Source: Paenibacillus tyrphae
GTDB taxonomy: Bacteria; Bacillota; Bacilli; Paenibacillales; NBRC-103111
Direction: 5' to 3'
Assembly (NCBI RefSeq): GCF_024158745.1
Contig: NZ_JAMZAW010000002.1
Span: 186,001 to 250,000 of the forward strand
Length of the DNA: 64,000 bases
The notes under the pieces were generated by a model. The model was given only the letters and a program-made list of their open reading frames with translations. It had not been told where the DNA came from and did no database searches. Made by a program: the position numbers and the translations under genes. This document shows positions 33,943-42,632 of the stretch, piece after piece (position 1 is the first letter of the stretch; each line of letters opens with the position of its first letter).

Positions 33943-34282
33943 ATCTTATTCGGGTATGATGCTTGCTTGGACGGCGGTACTGCATACGGTAGTCGGCATT
34001 TTCGTTTATTGGCAGCCGCTCGTGGATATCGGACGGAGCGGACTATTTAATAGCATTGACCCTCATTTCGACCGGGTTTCGGCCTTCTGGTTCCTGCTAT
34101 TCGGCGCCCTGCTGTTTATGCTGGCCGAACTGATCCGCTGGCTAACCCAAGTCAAAAAAATGGAAACTCCGAAATTTATCGGCGTCTACATGCTTGCGCT
34201 TTGTCTCGTCGGTGTCTTTTTCATGCCGGTGTCGGGTTTCTGGCTCGTCATTCCCCAGGCGCTTATCATAATGCGGGCTTGA
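33926..34282 (+). CDS. Small four-helix membrane protein (DUF6463-like)
   Basis: A 118-residue membrane protein with four predicted helices (about 8-26, 47-66, 77-95, 98-115). The segment HTVVGIFVYWQPLVDIGRSG and the VSAFWFLLFGALLF helix resemble DUF6463 proteins of unknown function. Start at 33926 with AAAAGGAG. Last gene of the MarR/ArsA-like operon. Confidence 0.8.
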   Translation: MAAKLKSYSGMMLAWTAVLHTVVGIFVYWQPLVDIGRSGLFNSIDPHFDRVSAFWFLLFGALLFMLAELIRWLTQVKKMETPKFIGVYMLALCLVGVFFMPVSGFWLVIPQALIIMRA

Positions 34283-34312
34283 GCCGGATGTTAAGCACCT
34301 ACCACATACTGT

Positions 34313-34483
34313 ATAATAAAAAGAGAGCCGTGCGCCAACACGACTCCCACACAATAGCCGCTTTTAAGGGCGGTGGCTAATAAGTAGAATAAGAACTGAT
34401 CATGAATCGATCGCTACCTATGCTGAGGGCGGTCTGTTTCTTTTTGTTTTGGTTAATCGCAATATTCTAGCATTGAATAATAG
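34313..34483. other. Gap between the ArsA-like and quinol oxidase operons
   Basis: Two weak hairpins follow the membrane protein gene: GAGCCGTG/CACGACTC (34325-34346, one mismatch) and TAGCCGC/GGCGGTGGCTA (about 34354-34379). Neither has a clear T run, so I cannot name the terminator of the plus-strand operon. Nothing else is visible. Confidence 0.35.
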
Positions 34484-34507
34484 AAAAAAGGGGCGATTTC
34501 TCGCCCC
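34484..34507 (-). terminator. Terminator of the quinol oxidase operon
   Basis: GGGGCGA (34490-34496) and TCGCCCC (34501-34507) with a four-base loop; on the minus strand TTTTTTCTATT follows immediately. It lies seven bases after the subunit IV stop. Confidence 0.9.
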
Positions 34508-34513
34508 CTCACC

Positions 34514-34846
34514 TTAATGCGCTACGGCATTGTAAGTCATAATCCAGATCGAGCCTGCTACAATCGTCAACAGAATGATCATGCCGAGCAGCAGCGCCAT
34601 CATGTTCCAGCGGGCATTCTCGCCTTCGCGCAGGTGCATGAAGAAGACAAGCTGCACGACGAACTGAAGAATAGCCATCGCAAGAATTACGATCAGCGTC
34701 GCCGTCTTGCTCAGCATGCTGTTCATCACGATGGTAATCGGGATGATCGTCAAGATGATCGAAAGCACGAACCCGATCGTATAAGACTTCAGCGAGCCAT
34801 GGGAGCCGTGTTGCTCATGCGAAGAAGCTCCATGCGAATTCCCCAT
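34514..34846 (-). CDS. qoxD: Quinol oxidase subunit IV
   Basis: A 110-residue membrane protein with three helices of the CyoD/QoxD family; the conserved ILQFVVQLVFFMHLREGE segment is clear. It assists assembly or stability of the heme-copper quinol oxidase. The N-terminal 20 residues are unusually rich in histidine (NSHGASSHEQHGSHG), a feature shared with subunits II and III of this operon. It follows the subunit III gene by one base. Confidence 0.93.
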   Translation of the reverse strand: MGNSHGASSHEQHGSHGSLKSYTIGFVLSIILTIIPITIVMNSMLSKTATLIVILAMAILQFVVQLVFFMHLREGENARWNMMALLLGMIILLTIVAGSIWIMTYNAVAH

Positions 34847-34847
34847 C

Positions 34848-35459
34848 TTACATCACCCCCATCAAGTAGACAACCGTGAGGACGAAAATCCAGACGACGT
34901 CAAGAAAGTGCCAGTACAGGCTGAGATTTTCCACTTTGCGTTTGGTGACGGGAGTAATGCCGCGTTTGCGGAGCTGAAGCATAAGCCCGATCATCCAAAC
35001 CAAGCCGAGCGAAACGTGCAAGCCGTGCGTCCCTACCAAAGTAAAGAACGCGGATAGAAAAGCGCTGGTGGAAATCGTCGCGCCCTCGTGCACCATATGC
35101 ACGAACTCCGTCACTTCCAGCGCGATGAACGCCGCGCCGAGCAGCGCCGTAACCGCAAGCCAGCCGATCAATTGCTGCTTGTTGCCGCGATGCATCGCAA
35201 GCACCGCAATCCCGCTCGTAAAGCTGCTTGTCAACAGGATGAACGTTTCGGCGATAATGCCCGGCATTTGAAACAATTCCTCGGGCGTCGGTCCCGCATT
35301 CGTATTGCCGCGAAGAACGATATAGGTGGCAAACAATGTGCCGAATAAAATAACGTCCGTAATCAGAAAGAGCCAAAAGCCGAACGTCTTCAGCGACTCT
35401 TGATCGTGATGATCGTGGTCGTGAGCGTCGTGTCCGTGATTTGCCGCTGCATGTGCCAT
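34848..35459 (-). CDS. qoxC: Quinol oxidase subunit III
   Basis: A 203-residue, five-helix subunit of the CyoC/QoxC family, with WLFLITDVILFGTLFATYIVL at the first helix and LYWHFLDVVWIFVLTVVYLMG at the last. It binds the core subunit and supports oxygen access and proton pumping. The N-terminus is histidine/aspartate-rich (HGHDAHDHDHHDQ) and could bind metal. Its ATG overlaps the subunit I stop by one base (TAATG). Confidence 0.95.
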   Translation of the reverse strand: MAHAAANHGHDAHDHDHHDQESLKTFGFWLFLITDVILFGTLFATYIVLRGNTNAGPTPEELFQMPGIIAETFILLTSSFTSGIAVLAMHRGNKQQLIGWLAVTALLGAAFIALEVTEFVHMVHEGATISTSAFLSAFFTLVGTHGLHVSLGLVWMIGLMLQLRKRGITPVTKRKVENLSLYWHFLDVVWIFVLTVVYLMGVM

Positions 35460-37432
35460 TAAGCTTTTGCCCCCCTTGCCAGTTGCTCTGTGCGCTTCAC
35501 TTCATCGACCGGAATATAATAGTCGGTATCGTACGAGAACGAACGCGCCAGCATGCAGATCGCGATGCCGACAAGCGCCGGAATCGTCAGCCACATCCAG
35601 TTCCATACGAACCCAAACCCGGCCAAGAACCAGAGCGAGGACTTGATGAACGGAATCGCCGAGTTTTTCGGCATATGAATCGGCTCCAGCTTCGCATCCG
35701 GGATCGGAGCGAGCGGCTTCTCGCCTTTCTGCTTCCGCTCCCACCAGTCGTCCGTTTCCTGCACGGTCGGGGTGATGGCGAAGTTGTACATCGGTGCCGG
35801 CGACGGAATCGTCCATTCGAGCGTGCGGCCGTCCCAAGCGTCACCTGTCGTGTCTTTCTCATGATTCTTGATACTGTAAGCAATCTGCCATACTTGGAAA
35901 ATGAACGCAATCCCCATCAGGAAGCCGCCGATCGTAGAAACGAGGTTGAGCGGTCCCCAGCCCATGTCAAAATCGTACGTATACGTACGGCGCGTCATGC
36001 CGTCCAGTCCGAGGAAATATTGCGGCATGAAGCACACATAGAAACCGATGTTCCAGAACCAGAACGCCCATTTGCCGAGGCGCTCGTTCAGCTTGAAGCC
36101 GAACATTTTCGGCCACCAGTAGTACAGACCTGCAAAGTATCCGAATACGACGCCGCCGATGAGCACTTGGTGGAAGTGCGCAATCAGGAAGTAGCTGTTG
36201 TGAAATTGGAAGTCAGCCGGAGCAACCGACAACAGCACCCCGGTCATCCCGCCGATGACGAAGCACGGAATGAACGCGACCGCCCACATCATCGGTGTCG
36301 TGAAACGAATCCGGCCGCGGAACATCGTAAACAGCCAGTTGAACACCTTGACCCCGGTCGGTATCGCGATCAGCATGGTCGTTATCGCGAAGAACGCATT
36401 GACATCCGCACCGGAGCCCATGGTGAAGAAGTGATGGACCCACGTAAAGAACGAAAGTACGCTGATCCCGATCATGGCGAATACCATCGAAGAGTAGCCG
36501 AACAGCTTTTTCCTGGAGAAGGTCGCAACCACCTCGGAGAAAATACCAAACGCCGGCACGACGACGATATACACTTCGGGGTGACCCCACATCCAGATCA
36601 AGTTGATATACATCATCGGGTTACCACCGCCGTCGAGCGTGAAGAAATGCGCGCCCGCAAAGCGGTCAAGGAACAGCAGGAACAACGTAACCGTCAAAAT
36701 CGGGAATGCGAAAATGATCATGATACAGCTGGACAGCACCGACCAGGAAAACATCGGCATTTTCATCAGCTTCATGCCAGGTGCGCGCATTTTGAGAATC
36801 GTAACGATAAAGTTGATCCCCGTCGCCAAGCTCCCGATCCCTGAGATCTGAATGCCCCAGATATAGAAGTTTTGACCGACGCCCGGGCTGTGGGACAGCT
36901 CGGACAGCGGCGGGTATGCCAGCCAGCCCGCATCCGGCGAACCGCCGATGACGAACGAAATGTTGAACAGCATGGCCCCGAAGAAGAACAGCCAGAAGCT
37001 GAGCGAGTTCAAAAACGGAAAGGCAACGTCGCGCGCGCCGATTTGCAGCGGAACGACGACATTGAACAGACCGAACATGAGCGGCATCGCCATGAACAGA
37101 ATCATGATAACGCCGTGCGTCGTGAAGATGGCGTTATAGTGATCCGCCTGCAGAAATTCGACGCCGGGCATCGCCAACTGCAGCCGCATGAGCAGCGCAT
37201 CGACGCCGCCGCGGAACAGCATCAGGATGGAGCAAATAATATACATGATGCCGATGCGCTTATGGTCGACGGTCGTCAGCCATTCGCGCCACAGCCAGCC
37301 CCATTTTTTGAAAAACGTAAGCACGAAGACGATGGCTACCATCGCAAGCCCGATACTTACCTGTGCCCCGAGAATGAGCGGATCCCCGGTGACGAAAAAC
37401 TCCGATGCGAATTGTTTAATGGTATCCAGCAT
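35459..37432 (-). CDS. qoxB: Quinol oxidase subunit I (heme-copper core)
   Basis: A 657-residue membrane protein with about 15 helices and the catalytic centre that reduces oxygen to water. Visible signatures: TTHGVIMILFMAMP with a low-spin heme ligand, WGHPEVYIVVVPAFG with the CuB histidine and cross-linked tyrosine, WVHHFF with the two further CuB histidines, and SYFLIAHFHQVL with heme ligands. This is the CyoB/QoxB class, which takes electrons from menaquinol and pumps protons. It is 42 bp downstream of the subunit II gene. Confidence 0.97.
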   Translation of the reverse strand: MLDTIKQFASEFFVTGDPLILGAQVSIGLAMVAIVFVLTFFKKWGWLWREWLTTVDHKRIGIMYIICSILMLFRGGVDALLMRLQLAMPGVEFLQADHYNAIFTTHGVIMILFMAMPLMFGLFNVVVPLQIGARDVAFPFLNSLSFWLFFFGAMLFNISFVIGGSPDAGWLAYPPLSELSHSPGVGQNFYIWGIQISGIGSLATGINFIVTILKMRAPGMKLMKMPMFSWSVLSSCIMIIFAFPILTVTLFLLFLDRFAGAHFFTLDGGGNPMMYINLIWMWGHPEVYIVVVPAFGIFSEVVATFSRKKLFGYSSMVFAMIGISVLSFFTWVHHFFTMGSGADVNAFFAITTMLIAIPTGVKVFNWLFTMFRGRIRFTTPMMWAVAFIPCFVIGGMTGVLLSVAPADFQFHNSYFLIAHFHQVLIGGVVFGYFAGLYYWWPKMFGFKLNERLGKWAFWFWNIGFYVCFMPQYFLGLDGMTRRTYTYDFDMGWGPLNLVSTIGGFLMGIAFIFQVWQIAYSIKNHEKDTTGDAWDGRTLEWTIPSPAPMYNFAITPTVQETDDWWERKQKGEKPLAPIPDAKLEPIHMPKNSAIPFIKSSLWFLAGFGFVWNWMWLTIPALVGIAICMLARSFSYDTDYYIPVDEVKRTEQLARGAKA

Positions 37433-37474
37433 GAGTGGGCCTCTTTTCTGTTAAAAATAAATCAAGCGCTGCGT

Positions 37475-38494
37475 TTATTTTCCGGAGGCGCTGTGAACCG
37501 CTCCATGAGCCCCGTGGCCTTCGCCCGCGGTTACGTCCTCCATCTTGTTGCTGCTGACCGCAGCGCCCTGCTTCCCGCCAGATTCGTTTCCGCTGCCGCC
37601 GGATGTCGCTCCGTGAGCGCCATGAGCGCCGTGCGAGCCACCGACTGCATATTTCGTAACGATATTGTAGAACAAGTTATCCGGGAACGCCGAGAAAAAC
37701 TGCTCGCCGGAGCGGCCTGGTTTGGCCAACGCGTCATAGCCGGCTTGCGTCAACGGACTTGCCGACTTTTTGACCCCTGCGGCCCACTTGTCGAACTCTT
37801 CCCGCGACGTTGCGTGAACGTCGAATTTCATGTCGTTAAAATGCTCCCCGCTGAAGTTCGCGGCGGTGCCGAAATATTTGCCTGCCTCGTCCGCTTGCAG
37901 ATACAAGGTCATCGCCATGCCGGACATCGTGTACATTTGTCCGCCAAGCTGCGGGATCCAGAAGGAGTTCATTGGAGCGTCCGACGTTAATTCGAACTTG
38001 ATCGGCACACCCTTCGGAATTTGCAAATAGTTCACCGTCGCAATTCCCTGCTCCGGATAAGTAAACAGCCATTTCCAATCCAACGACGTCGCTTGAACGA
38101 CAATCGGCTTCTGGTCCGATTGAATCGGCTTGGAAGGCTCCAAAGCGTACGTATATTTTACCGTCACGCCGCCAAGAATAAGGATGATGATGATCGGAAT
38201 CCCCCACCAGATCATCTCCAGCTTGGTGCTGTGCGCCCAATTCGGCTTGTAGGCCGCCTTGTTTCCTTTCGCGTCGCGATAGCGCCATACGATGACTGCC
38301 GTCATGGCCAGCACGGGCACCAGTACGATAAGGCAAAGCACGGTCGAGATCACGATCAGGTCTCGCTGGTCTTGGGCAATCGGCCCTTTCGGGTCGAACA
38401 CCATCATTTCTTGTCCGCAGCCGGTTAGCAGCGCCATAATCAGGATGAACAGCAGCGCTAGCGAAATTCGGCCGATCTTTACCGGTTTTCTCAT
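37475..38494 (-). CDS. qoxA: Quinol oxidase subunit II (lipoprotein)
   Basis: A 339-residue subunit. The lipobox LLTGC predicts lipidation, followed by two helices (about 38-62 and 82-105) and an extracellular cupredoxin domain. The CuA ligands (CxxxC and late His-Met) of cytochrome c oxidases are missing in the FSGEHFNDMKFDVHA region, so quinol is the donor. The C-terminal ~70 residues are low complexity with repeated GAHGAHG and GHGAHGAVH. Start at 38494 with GGGAGAGGA. First gene of qoxABCD. Confidence 0.95.
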   Translation of the reverse strand: MRKPVKIGRISLALLFILIMALLTGCGQEMMVFDPKGPIAQDQRDLIVISTVLCLIVLVPVLAMTAVIVWRYRDAKGNKAAYKPNWAHSTKLEMIWWGIPIIIILILGGVTVKYTYALEPSKPIQSDQKPIVVQATSLDWKWLFTYPEQGIATVNYLQIPKGVPIKFELTSDAPMNSFWIPQLGGQMYTMSGMAMTLYLQADEAGKYFGTAANFSGEHFNDMKFDVHATSREEFDKWAAGVKKSASPLTQAGYDALAKPGRSGEQFFSAFPDNLFYNIVTKYAVGGSHGAHGAHGATSGGSGNESGGKQGAAVSSNKMEDVTAGEGHGAHGAVHSASGK

Positions 38495-38700
38495 GTCGAT
38501 CCTCTCCCAAGCTCTCCGAAATGCTATGATTGTTCTGACTGTGAGCCAGATCACTCTATAAAACCACCATAACAGATTACGACAAAATGTTCGCGGCATT
38601 TAACAAATACGTCAATGTTTCGTCATTTTTCTGCAAAAGAATTTTCACGAAGCTGACAAATATTTTGCACTTGTTAAAATATGACACCCCAAATAACACC

Positions 38701-38731
38701 AAAAACCCCTCCGAGAGATCCCGAAGGGGCT
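38701..38731 (-). terminator. Terminator of the 88-residue membrane protein gene
   Basis: CCCCTTCGGGATCTCTCGGAGGGG on the minus strand gives a stem of about eight pairs, CCCCT with AGGGG at 38706-38710 and 38725-38729, followed by TTTTTGG. It separates the small gene from qoxA. Confidence 0.75.
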
Positions 38732-38752
38732 AAAATTTGTGTGTTATGCTAC

Positions 38753-39019
38753 TTATTTACTATCATCTTCCGCTTTCGCTCTGGAATGAACGAGATGGAT
38801 GGCCGTGCGGATTACATAGATATGAACGCTGCCGACCATGAACCCGACCCCGACCATGAGGGACGTGTTACGATCGCTGAAGTCATGCAGGTTAAATAAA
38901 CTAAGCAGCAATCCGATCCCAAGCAGCACCCATGCTGTTGCCGTCATCAAGACTACCAATCTGCCCACATTGCGCTCGTTTCCGGTTCCTTCGGCCAAAA
39001 CTGCCGTTTTCGTCGTCAT
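38753..39019 (-). CDS. Small two-helix membrane protein upstream of the quinol oxidase
   Basis: An 88-residue protein with two hydrophobic segments (about 22-42 and 53-74) and a charged C-terminus (HSRAKAEDDSK). The start at 39019 is chosen for an AGGAGTGATCG site; the longer frame from 39091 has none. I do not recognise a family. It has its own terminator, so it is not part of the oxidase transcript, though the orientation is the same. Confidence 0.75.
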   Translation of the reverse strand: MTTKTAVLAEGTGNERNVGRLVVLMTATAWVLLGIGLLLSLFNLHDFSDRNTSLMVGVGFMVGSVHIYVIRTAIHLVHSRAKAEDDSK

Positions 39020-39128
39020 AGCGATCACTCCTAAACCATTGAAAGTGCTTTCTCTTCCAATAGTATACCACACTTTTGCGATTTTGTTCATACAAAATTC
39101 AATTTTTGATCAAATTTCAGACAAAAAT

Positions 39129-39884
39129 TTATTTAGAACCTATTCGAATTTCCAGCAGCGAATCGATGAGAAAGTCCGCATCCTCGGATAGCACCTCTCT
39201 GGAGCCGTCATACGTCACAATCCCGACAGCGATGCTTCCTGCCGCTTTCGCCATCTTCATATCGACAACGGAATCACCGACGACCACCATCTCATGGGGG
39301 GATATGCCCAACTGCTCACAGGCTTTGTAGACCATGTCCGGGTTCGGCTTGCCTTTCTCCACCTGCTCCGGGGTAATGAGAAAATCCAGCCGCTCCTTGA
39401 CTCCCAGCAAATCCATGCATTGTTCGGCCCTTGTCCATTTGTCCGAGGTTAGGATCCCTGTCCGGATCCCTTCATCAAGCAGCGACAGAATGACTTCCGA
39501 TGCCCCCTCTTTGGCTTGGAAGGCTTGATCCAGAACCGTATTCTCGTCCGCCAGCCGGAAGACGGACTCCGCTTTGGCTTTGCATTCCGTCCACGGCCAG
39601 CCCTTCAACTGATAGAAAGCGCCGGCGGTGAGGATGATTTCCTCCAAGGTCGTCGCTATGGCCAGCACGCCGTTATGATCTACATCGTCAGCCCCTCGAA
39701 TGCCCATCAGCTTCTCCCATTGCTCCAGATGCTCTTCCCCGGCCAGGTTCAGAAACTGCTGCTTTCTTAGCGTATCGATATATACCCAAAAGGCCACGGC
39801 ATCGAATAATGTGCCGTCTTTATCGAATCCTACCGCCTTCGCTTCGACCTTCGTATTGCCTATCCATAAACTTTTGCCGCTCAT
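39129..39884 (-). CDS. HAD superfamily hydrolase
   Basis: A 251-residue phosphatase of the phosphoglycolate-phosphatase-like HAD group. Motif I is VGFDKDGTLFD (nucleophile Asp about 21), motif II TGILTSDKWT, motif III lysine in PEQVEKGKPNPD and motif IV VVGDSVVDMKMAKAAG. A helical cap lies between motifs I and II. It probably dephosphorylates a sugar phosphate or related intermediate. Last gene of the eight-gene operon that begins with the enolase-superfamily gene; it lies 12 bp after the DUF4432 gene. Confidence 0.93.
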   Translation of the reverse strand: MSGKSLWIGNTKVEAKAVGFDKDGTLFDAVAFWVYIDTLRKQQFLNLAGEEHLEQWEKLMGIRGADDVDHNGVLAIATTLEEIILTAGAFYQLKGWPWTECKAKAESVFRLADENTVLDQAFQAKEGASEVILSLLDEGIRTGILTSDKWTRAEQCMDLLGVKERLDFLITPEQVEKGKPNPDMVYKACEQLGISPHEMVVVGDSVVDMKMAKAAGSIAVGIVTYDGSREVLSEDADFLIDSLLEIRIGSK

Positions 39885-39896
39885 AATACATCCTCC

Positions 39897-40973
39897 TTAT
39901 ATCTCCCTGCTGCCGAACTTTTCCCGCCATACGGTCTCAATTTCTTCTCTTGTGGTTAAAAACATAAATTCCGAGTCAAACGTACGCTTTTCATGAGGCA
40001 GCAGTTGTTCCAGCCTGCCCTCCCGCCGCTCCGCTGCTCTTCCGTTCAATCCGCAGTTGGCCGGTTCAAAGCCGATCGCATAGATGCCTTGTTTGATGCC
40101 TTTCCATAACGAAAACCGGGGAAACTGCCGCGAATCGTAGGAATACACAAACGCGATGTCTTCCCGCGGATTTATGAGCATCAGATGGCATTTCCCGTTT
40201 TCATCGGGCTCCACTTCCGCATGGATGACCTCCTCATCCACTGTGCTGCTCGGACCGGGGATCAGCGAATAATGCTCCAGATCCGCTTCCGGCGTGCCCT
40301 CCCATGCTCTTACATTCGTTATGGAACCAACGATGGAGGAGCCTTCATCGACCAAAGGAAATCCCAAGTTGATATGATATAACAGCATGAGCGGCGTTGC
40401 CGTGAAGCCTTGGTTGATGACCTCGTCCTCGATTTTGATCACATTGGAACCGAATACCGTCGTGATCGATCGCTTGAGCTCCAACTGCTCATGGAACACC
40501 GAAGCTTGCTCGACGCATCCCCTAACGGATAACCTGTACTCCTCGCCGACCCACTCTTCTTCGTAGACGGTTTTCCGGGCAGGGAGATTGGCTATTCTTC
40601 CATGCAGCCCTAGCTCCTCCTCTCCGTCCCGGCACGGCTCTCCCGCTTGGGTCAGCCCGCACGTCGTCAGCAGACCGCCGGAAAAGTTGCGCAGCCACCC
40701 GATCCCGGCCGGCTCGAAATATTCGCCGGAGGCGTAGCCGACGGGCGAGATCCACGCCATCGGAATCCCGTCGCATTCCACTTGTCCGATATCCATCCCC
40801 CGGTCGGCCAACACGGTAAAGCGCAGCCTCCCGTTGCGCACGTCGAAAGCGAGCAGGCCTTTAGCTTTGCCATCGGTAAAAGCAAACGGTTGAATTCCGG
40901 CCAATTGCCGATAAGCTCCGACCTTGGGCCTCCACTGTTCTTTCTTATAGTTTAAATAAGCTTTTCTCGCCAT
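39897..40973 (-). CDS. DUF4432 family protein (aldose 1-epimerase-like fold)
   Basis: A 358-residue protein of the DUF4432 group within the galactose-mutarotase-like fold. Recognisable parts are LRFTVLADRGMDIGQVECDG with the usual DRGMDIG, GGLLTTCGLTQAG, LHGRIANLPA, LLYHINLGFPLVDEG and the late EPANCGLNGRA, all typical of this family. Members are found in sugar catabolic operons and may interconvert sugar anomers or keto/aldose forms. It lies 22 bp after the permease gene. Its presence argues that the operon degrades a sugar or sugar derivative. Confidence 0.88.
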   Translation of the reverse strand: MARKAYLNYKKEQWRPKVGAYRQLAGIQPFAFTDGKAKGLLAFDVRNGRLRFTVLADRGMDIGQVECDGIPMAWISPVGYASGEYFEPAGIGWLRNFSGGLLTTCGLTQAGEPCRDGEEELGLHGRIANLPARKTVYEEEWVGEEYRLSVRGCVEQASVFHEQLELKRSITTVFGSNVIKIEDEVINQGFTATPLMLLYHINLGFPLVDEGSSIVGSITNVRAWEGTPEADLEHYSLIPGPSSTVDEEVIHAEVEPDENGKCHLMLINPREDIAFVYSYDSRQFPRFSLWKGIKQGIYAIGFEPANCGLNGRAAERREGRLEQLLPHEKRTFDSEFMFLTTREEIETVWREKFGSREI

Positions 40974-40995
40974 TTCTTCATCCGTCCCGCTTCCG

Positions 40996-41772
40996 CTACG
41001 ATTTTTTCAATACGCTTTTTCCCGCAAACGCGATAACCGCCAAAGAGAAGACGATGAACAGCGAGTAGATTGCATTGATTTGCGGCGAATACCCGTACCG
41101 GATCATCGACCAGATTTGCATAGGCAGCGTATTGTCCGTTCCGATCAGGAAGAACGTCACGACGATCTCATCGAACGATACCGTGAGTCCCAGTAATGCT
41201 CCTCCGAGCAAAGCCCCTTTGATATTAGGCAGCGTGACGAAGAAAAACGTTTTTAACGGGGAGGCTCCCAGGTCCATAGAGGCCAGCTCCAAATTTTTGT
41301 CCAGACGTTTTAACCGGTCCATTACCATAATCATCACCACGGGTGTAATAATGACGACATGTCCGAGGGTGACCGTGAGCAAAGAGGCAGAAAGCTGGAG
41401 CGTTTTAAAAAATAAAGTCATAGCAATACCGGTGATGATGCCGGGCAAAATGTAAGGCAGCAATAGAGAAAGCTGCAAAAAGCTTCTCCCGGCAAATTTG
41501 TAGCGCTGGAACAAAAAGGCGGCCGTGGTGCCCACCACAATAGCAAGCAGCATAGCGGGGATGCTGACCGTCAGGCTATTTTTGGCGGCCAGCCACAGCT
41601 TCGGCTCTTGGAACAGCTTCACGTACCAATCGAAGGTAAACGCTTTGATCGGAAGCGCCGGGATGCGCGACGCGTTGAAGCTGAACAGCACGGTGACCAG
41701 AATGGGTAAATACAAGAACAGATATACGGCTGCGGCAAACAGGATGCAAGCCCATTTCTTGACGTAGTTCAA
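40996..41772 (-). CDS. ABC transporter permease (PotC type)
   Basis: A 258-residue permease with six helices and the EAA-type loop EL(A)SMDLGASPLKTFFFVTLPNIKG. With the PotB-type permease it forms the channel of a spermidine/putrescine-class importer. The start is probably a TTG at 41772 with GGAGGG seven bases upstream, placing it 14 bp after the previous gene; the listed longer frame would run into that gene. The family transports polyamines, opines, iron or phosphonates. In this sugar-enzyme context a sugar-like or amino-sugar substrate is possible. Confidence 0.9.
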   Translation of the reverse strand: MNYVKKWACILFAAAVYLFLYLPILVTVLFSFNASRIPALPIKAFTFDWYVKLFQEPKLWLAAKNSLTVSIPAMLLAIVVGTTAAFLFQRYKFAGRSFLQLSLLLPYILPGIITGIAMTLFFKTLQLSASLLTVTLGHVVIITPVVMIMVMDRLKRLDKNLELASMDLGASPLKTFFFVTLPNIKGALLGGALLGLTVSFDEIVVTFFLIGTDNTLPMQIWSMIRYGYSPQINAIYSLFIVFSLAVIAFAGKSVLKKS

Positions 41773-41786
41773 GGTCAGTCCCTCCG

Positions 41787-42632
41787 CTAATTTTCTTCGA
41801 ATGTTCCTTTGACATCCCCCAGCTTCCTCAAGATCAAAATAACCACCAGCAAGCATAGCAGCAAAATGACGGCCAAGGAGGCGCCGAGCGGCCAGTTAAA
41901 GCTGTTGCCGAATTGGGTCTGAATAATATTGCCGAACAATATTCCCGACGCCCCTCCGACCAAGGCAGGAGCCATATAATCGCCGACGGCGGTAATGAAG
42001 GCAAACATGAATCCGGTTGCTATACCGGGCAAGCTTAGTGGAGCAATAATGTGAATAAACGTATAAAATGCCGTTCCCCCCAAATCTTCCGAAGCCCGAA
42101 CTAACGAAACCGGAATTTTCTCGATGGTTGTGTAAATCGGAATGAACGTGAACGGAACGGCTATGCACAGTACGGTAACGATAACGGAAAAATTGTTAAA
42201 CAGCAGGCCCGTTGCCGGCTTCTCCAAAACACCGGCAAGCAGAAGAACGGAATTGATAAACCCGTTTTCACCCAAAATGGAACGCCAAGCATAAATCCGT
42301 ACCAAGTAGCCGACCCATAACGGCGCAAGAACACCCAAAAACAGAACAGTCTTGAAGGCCCCTCCTTTATAATGGATGATCAGGGCCATCGGATAGCTGA
42401 TGACAACAGCGAGACATGCGATCAGGACGGAAAGCTTCAGCGTCTTCAGCAGCAGCTGCACATAAGTCGGATCTGTAAAGAAAGCGATATAATTCGCCAA
42501 GGTCAGCGTGCGCACAAGTTTGAATTGGTCGACCTGCCAAAAACTGTATAAACCCATGGTGCCGATGGGAATGAGAATAAATAAAATCACCCAAAGGGAT
42601 ATTAACGAGATCAGTATCCGTTTATTGTTCAT
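41787..42632 (-). CDS. ABC transporter permease (PotB type)
   Basis: A 281-residue permease with six helices and the EAA-type loop VRASEDLGGTAFYTFIHIIAPLSLPG. Start at 42632 with AGGTGAG; it overlaps the end of the ATPase gene by 11 bp, so the genes are coupled. Partner of the PotC-type permease. Confidence 0.92.
   Translation of the reverse strand: MNNKRILISLISLWVILFILIPIGTMGLYSFWQVDQFKLVRTLTLANYIAFFTDPTYVQLLLKTLKLSVLIACLAVVISYPMALIIHYKGGAFKTVLFLGVLAPLWVGYLVRIYAWRSILGENGFINSVLLLAGVLEKPATGLLFNNFSVIVTVLCIAVPFTFIPIYTTIEKIPVSLVRASEDLGGTAFYTFIHIIAPLSLPGIATGFMFAFITAVGDYMAPALVGGASGILFGNIIQTQFGNSFNWPLGASLAVILLLCLLVVILILRKLGDVKGTFEEN

Noticed and set aside
35441-36844. 467-codon open frame on the plus strand opposite the quinol oxidase core gene
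   Set aside because: Antisense artefact of a GC-rich gene; Arg/His-rich translation without recognisable motifs, while the other strand encodes a certain heme-copper oxidase subunit.
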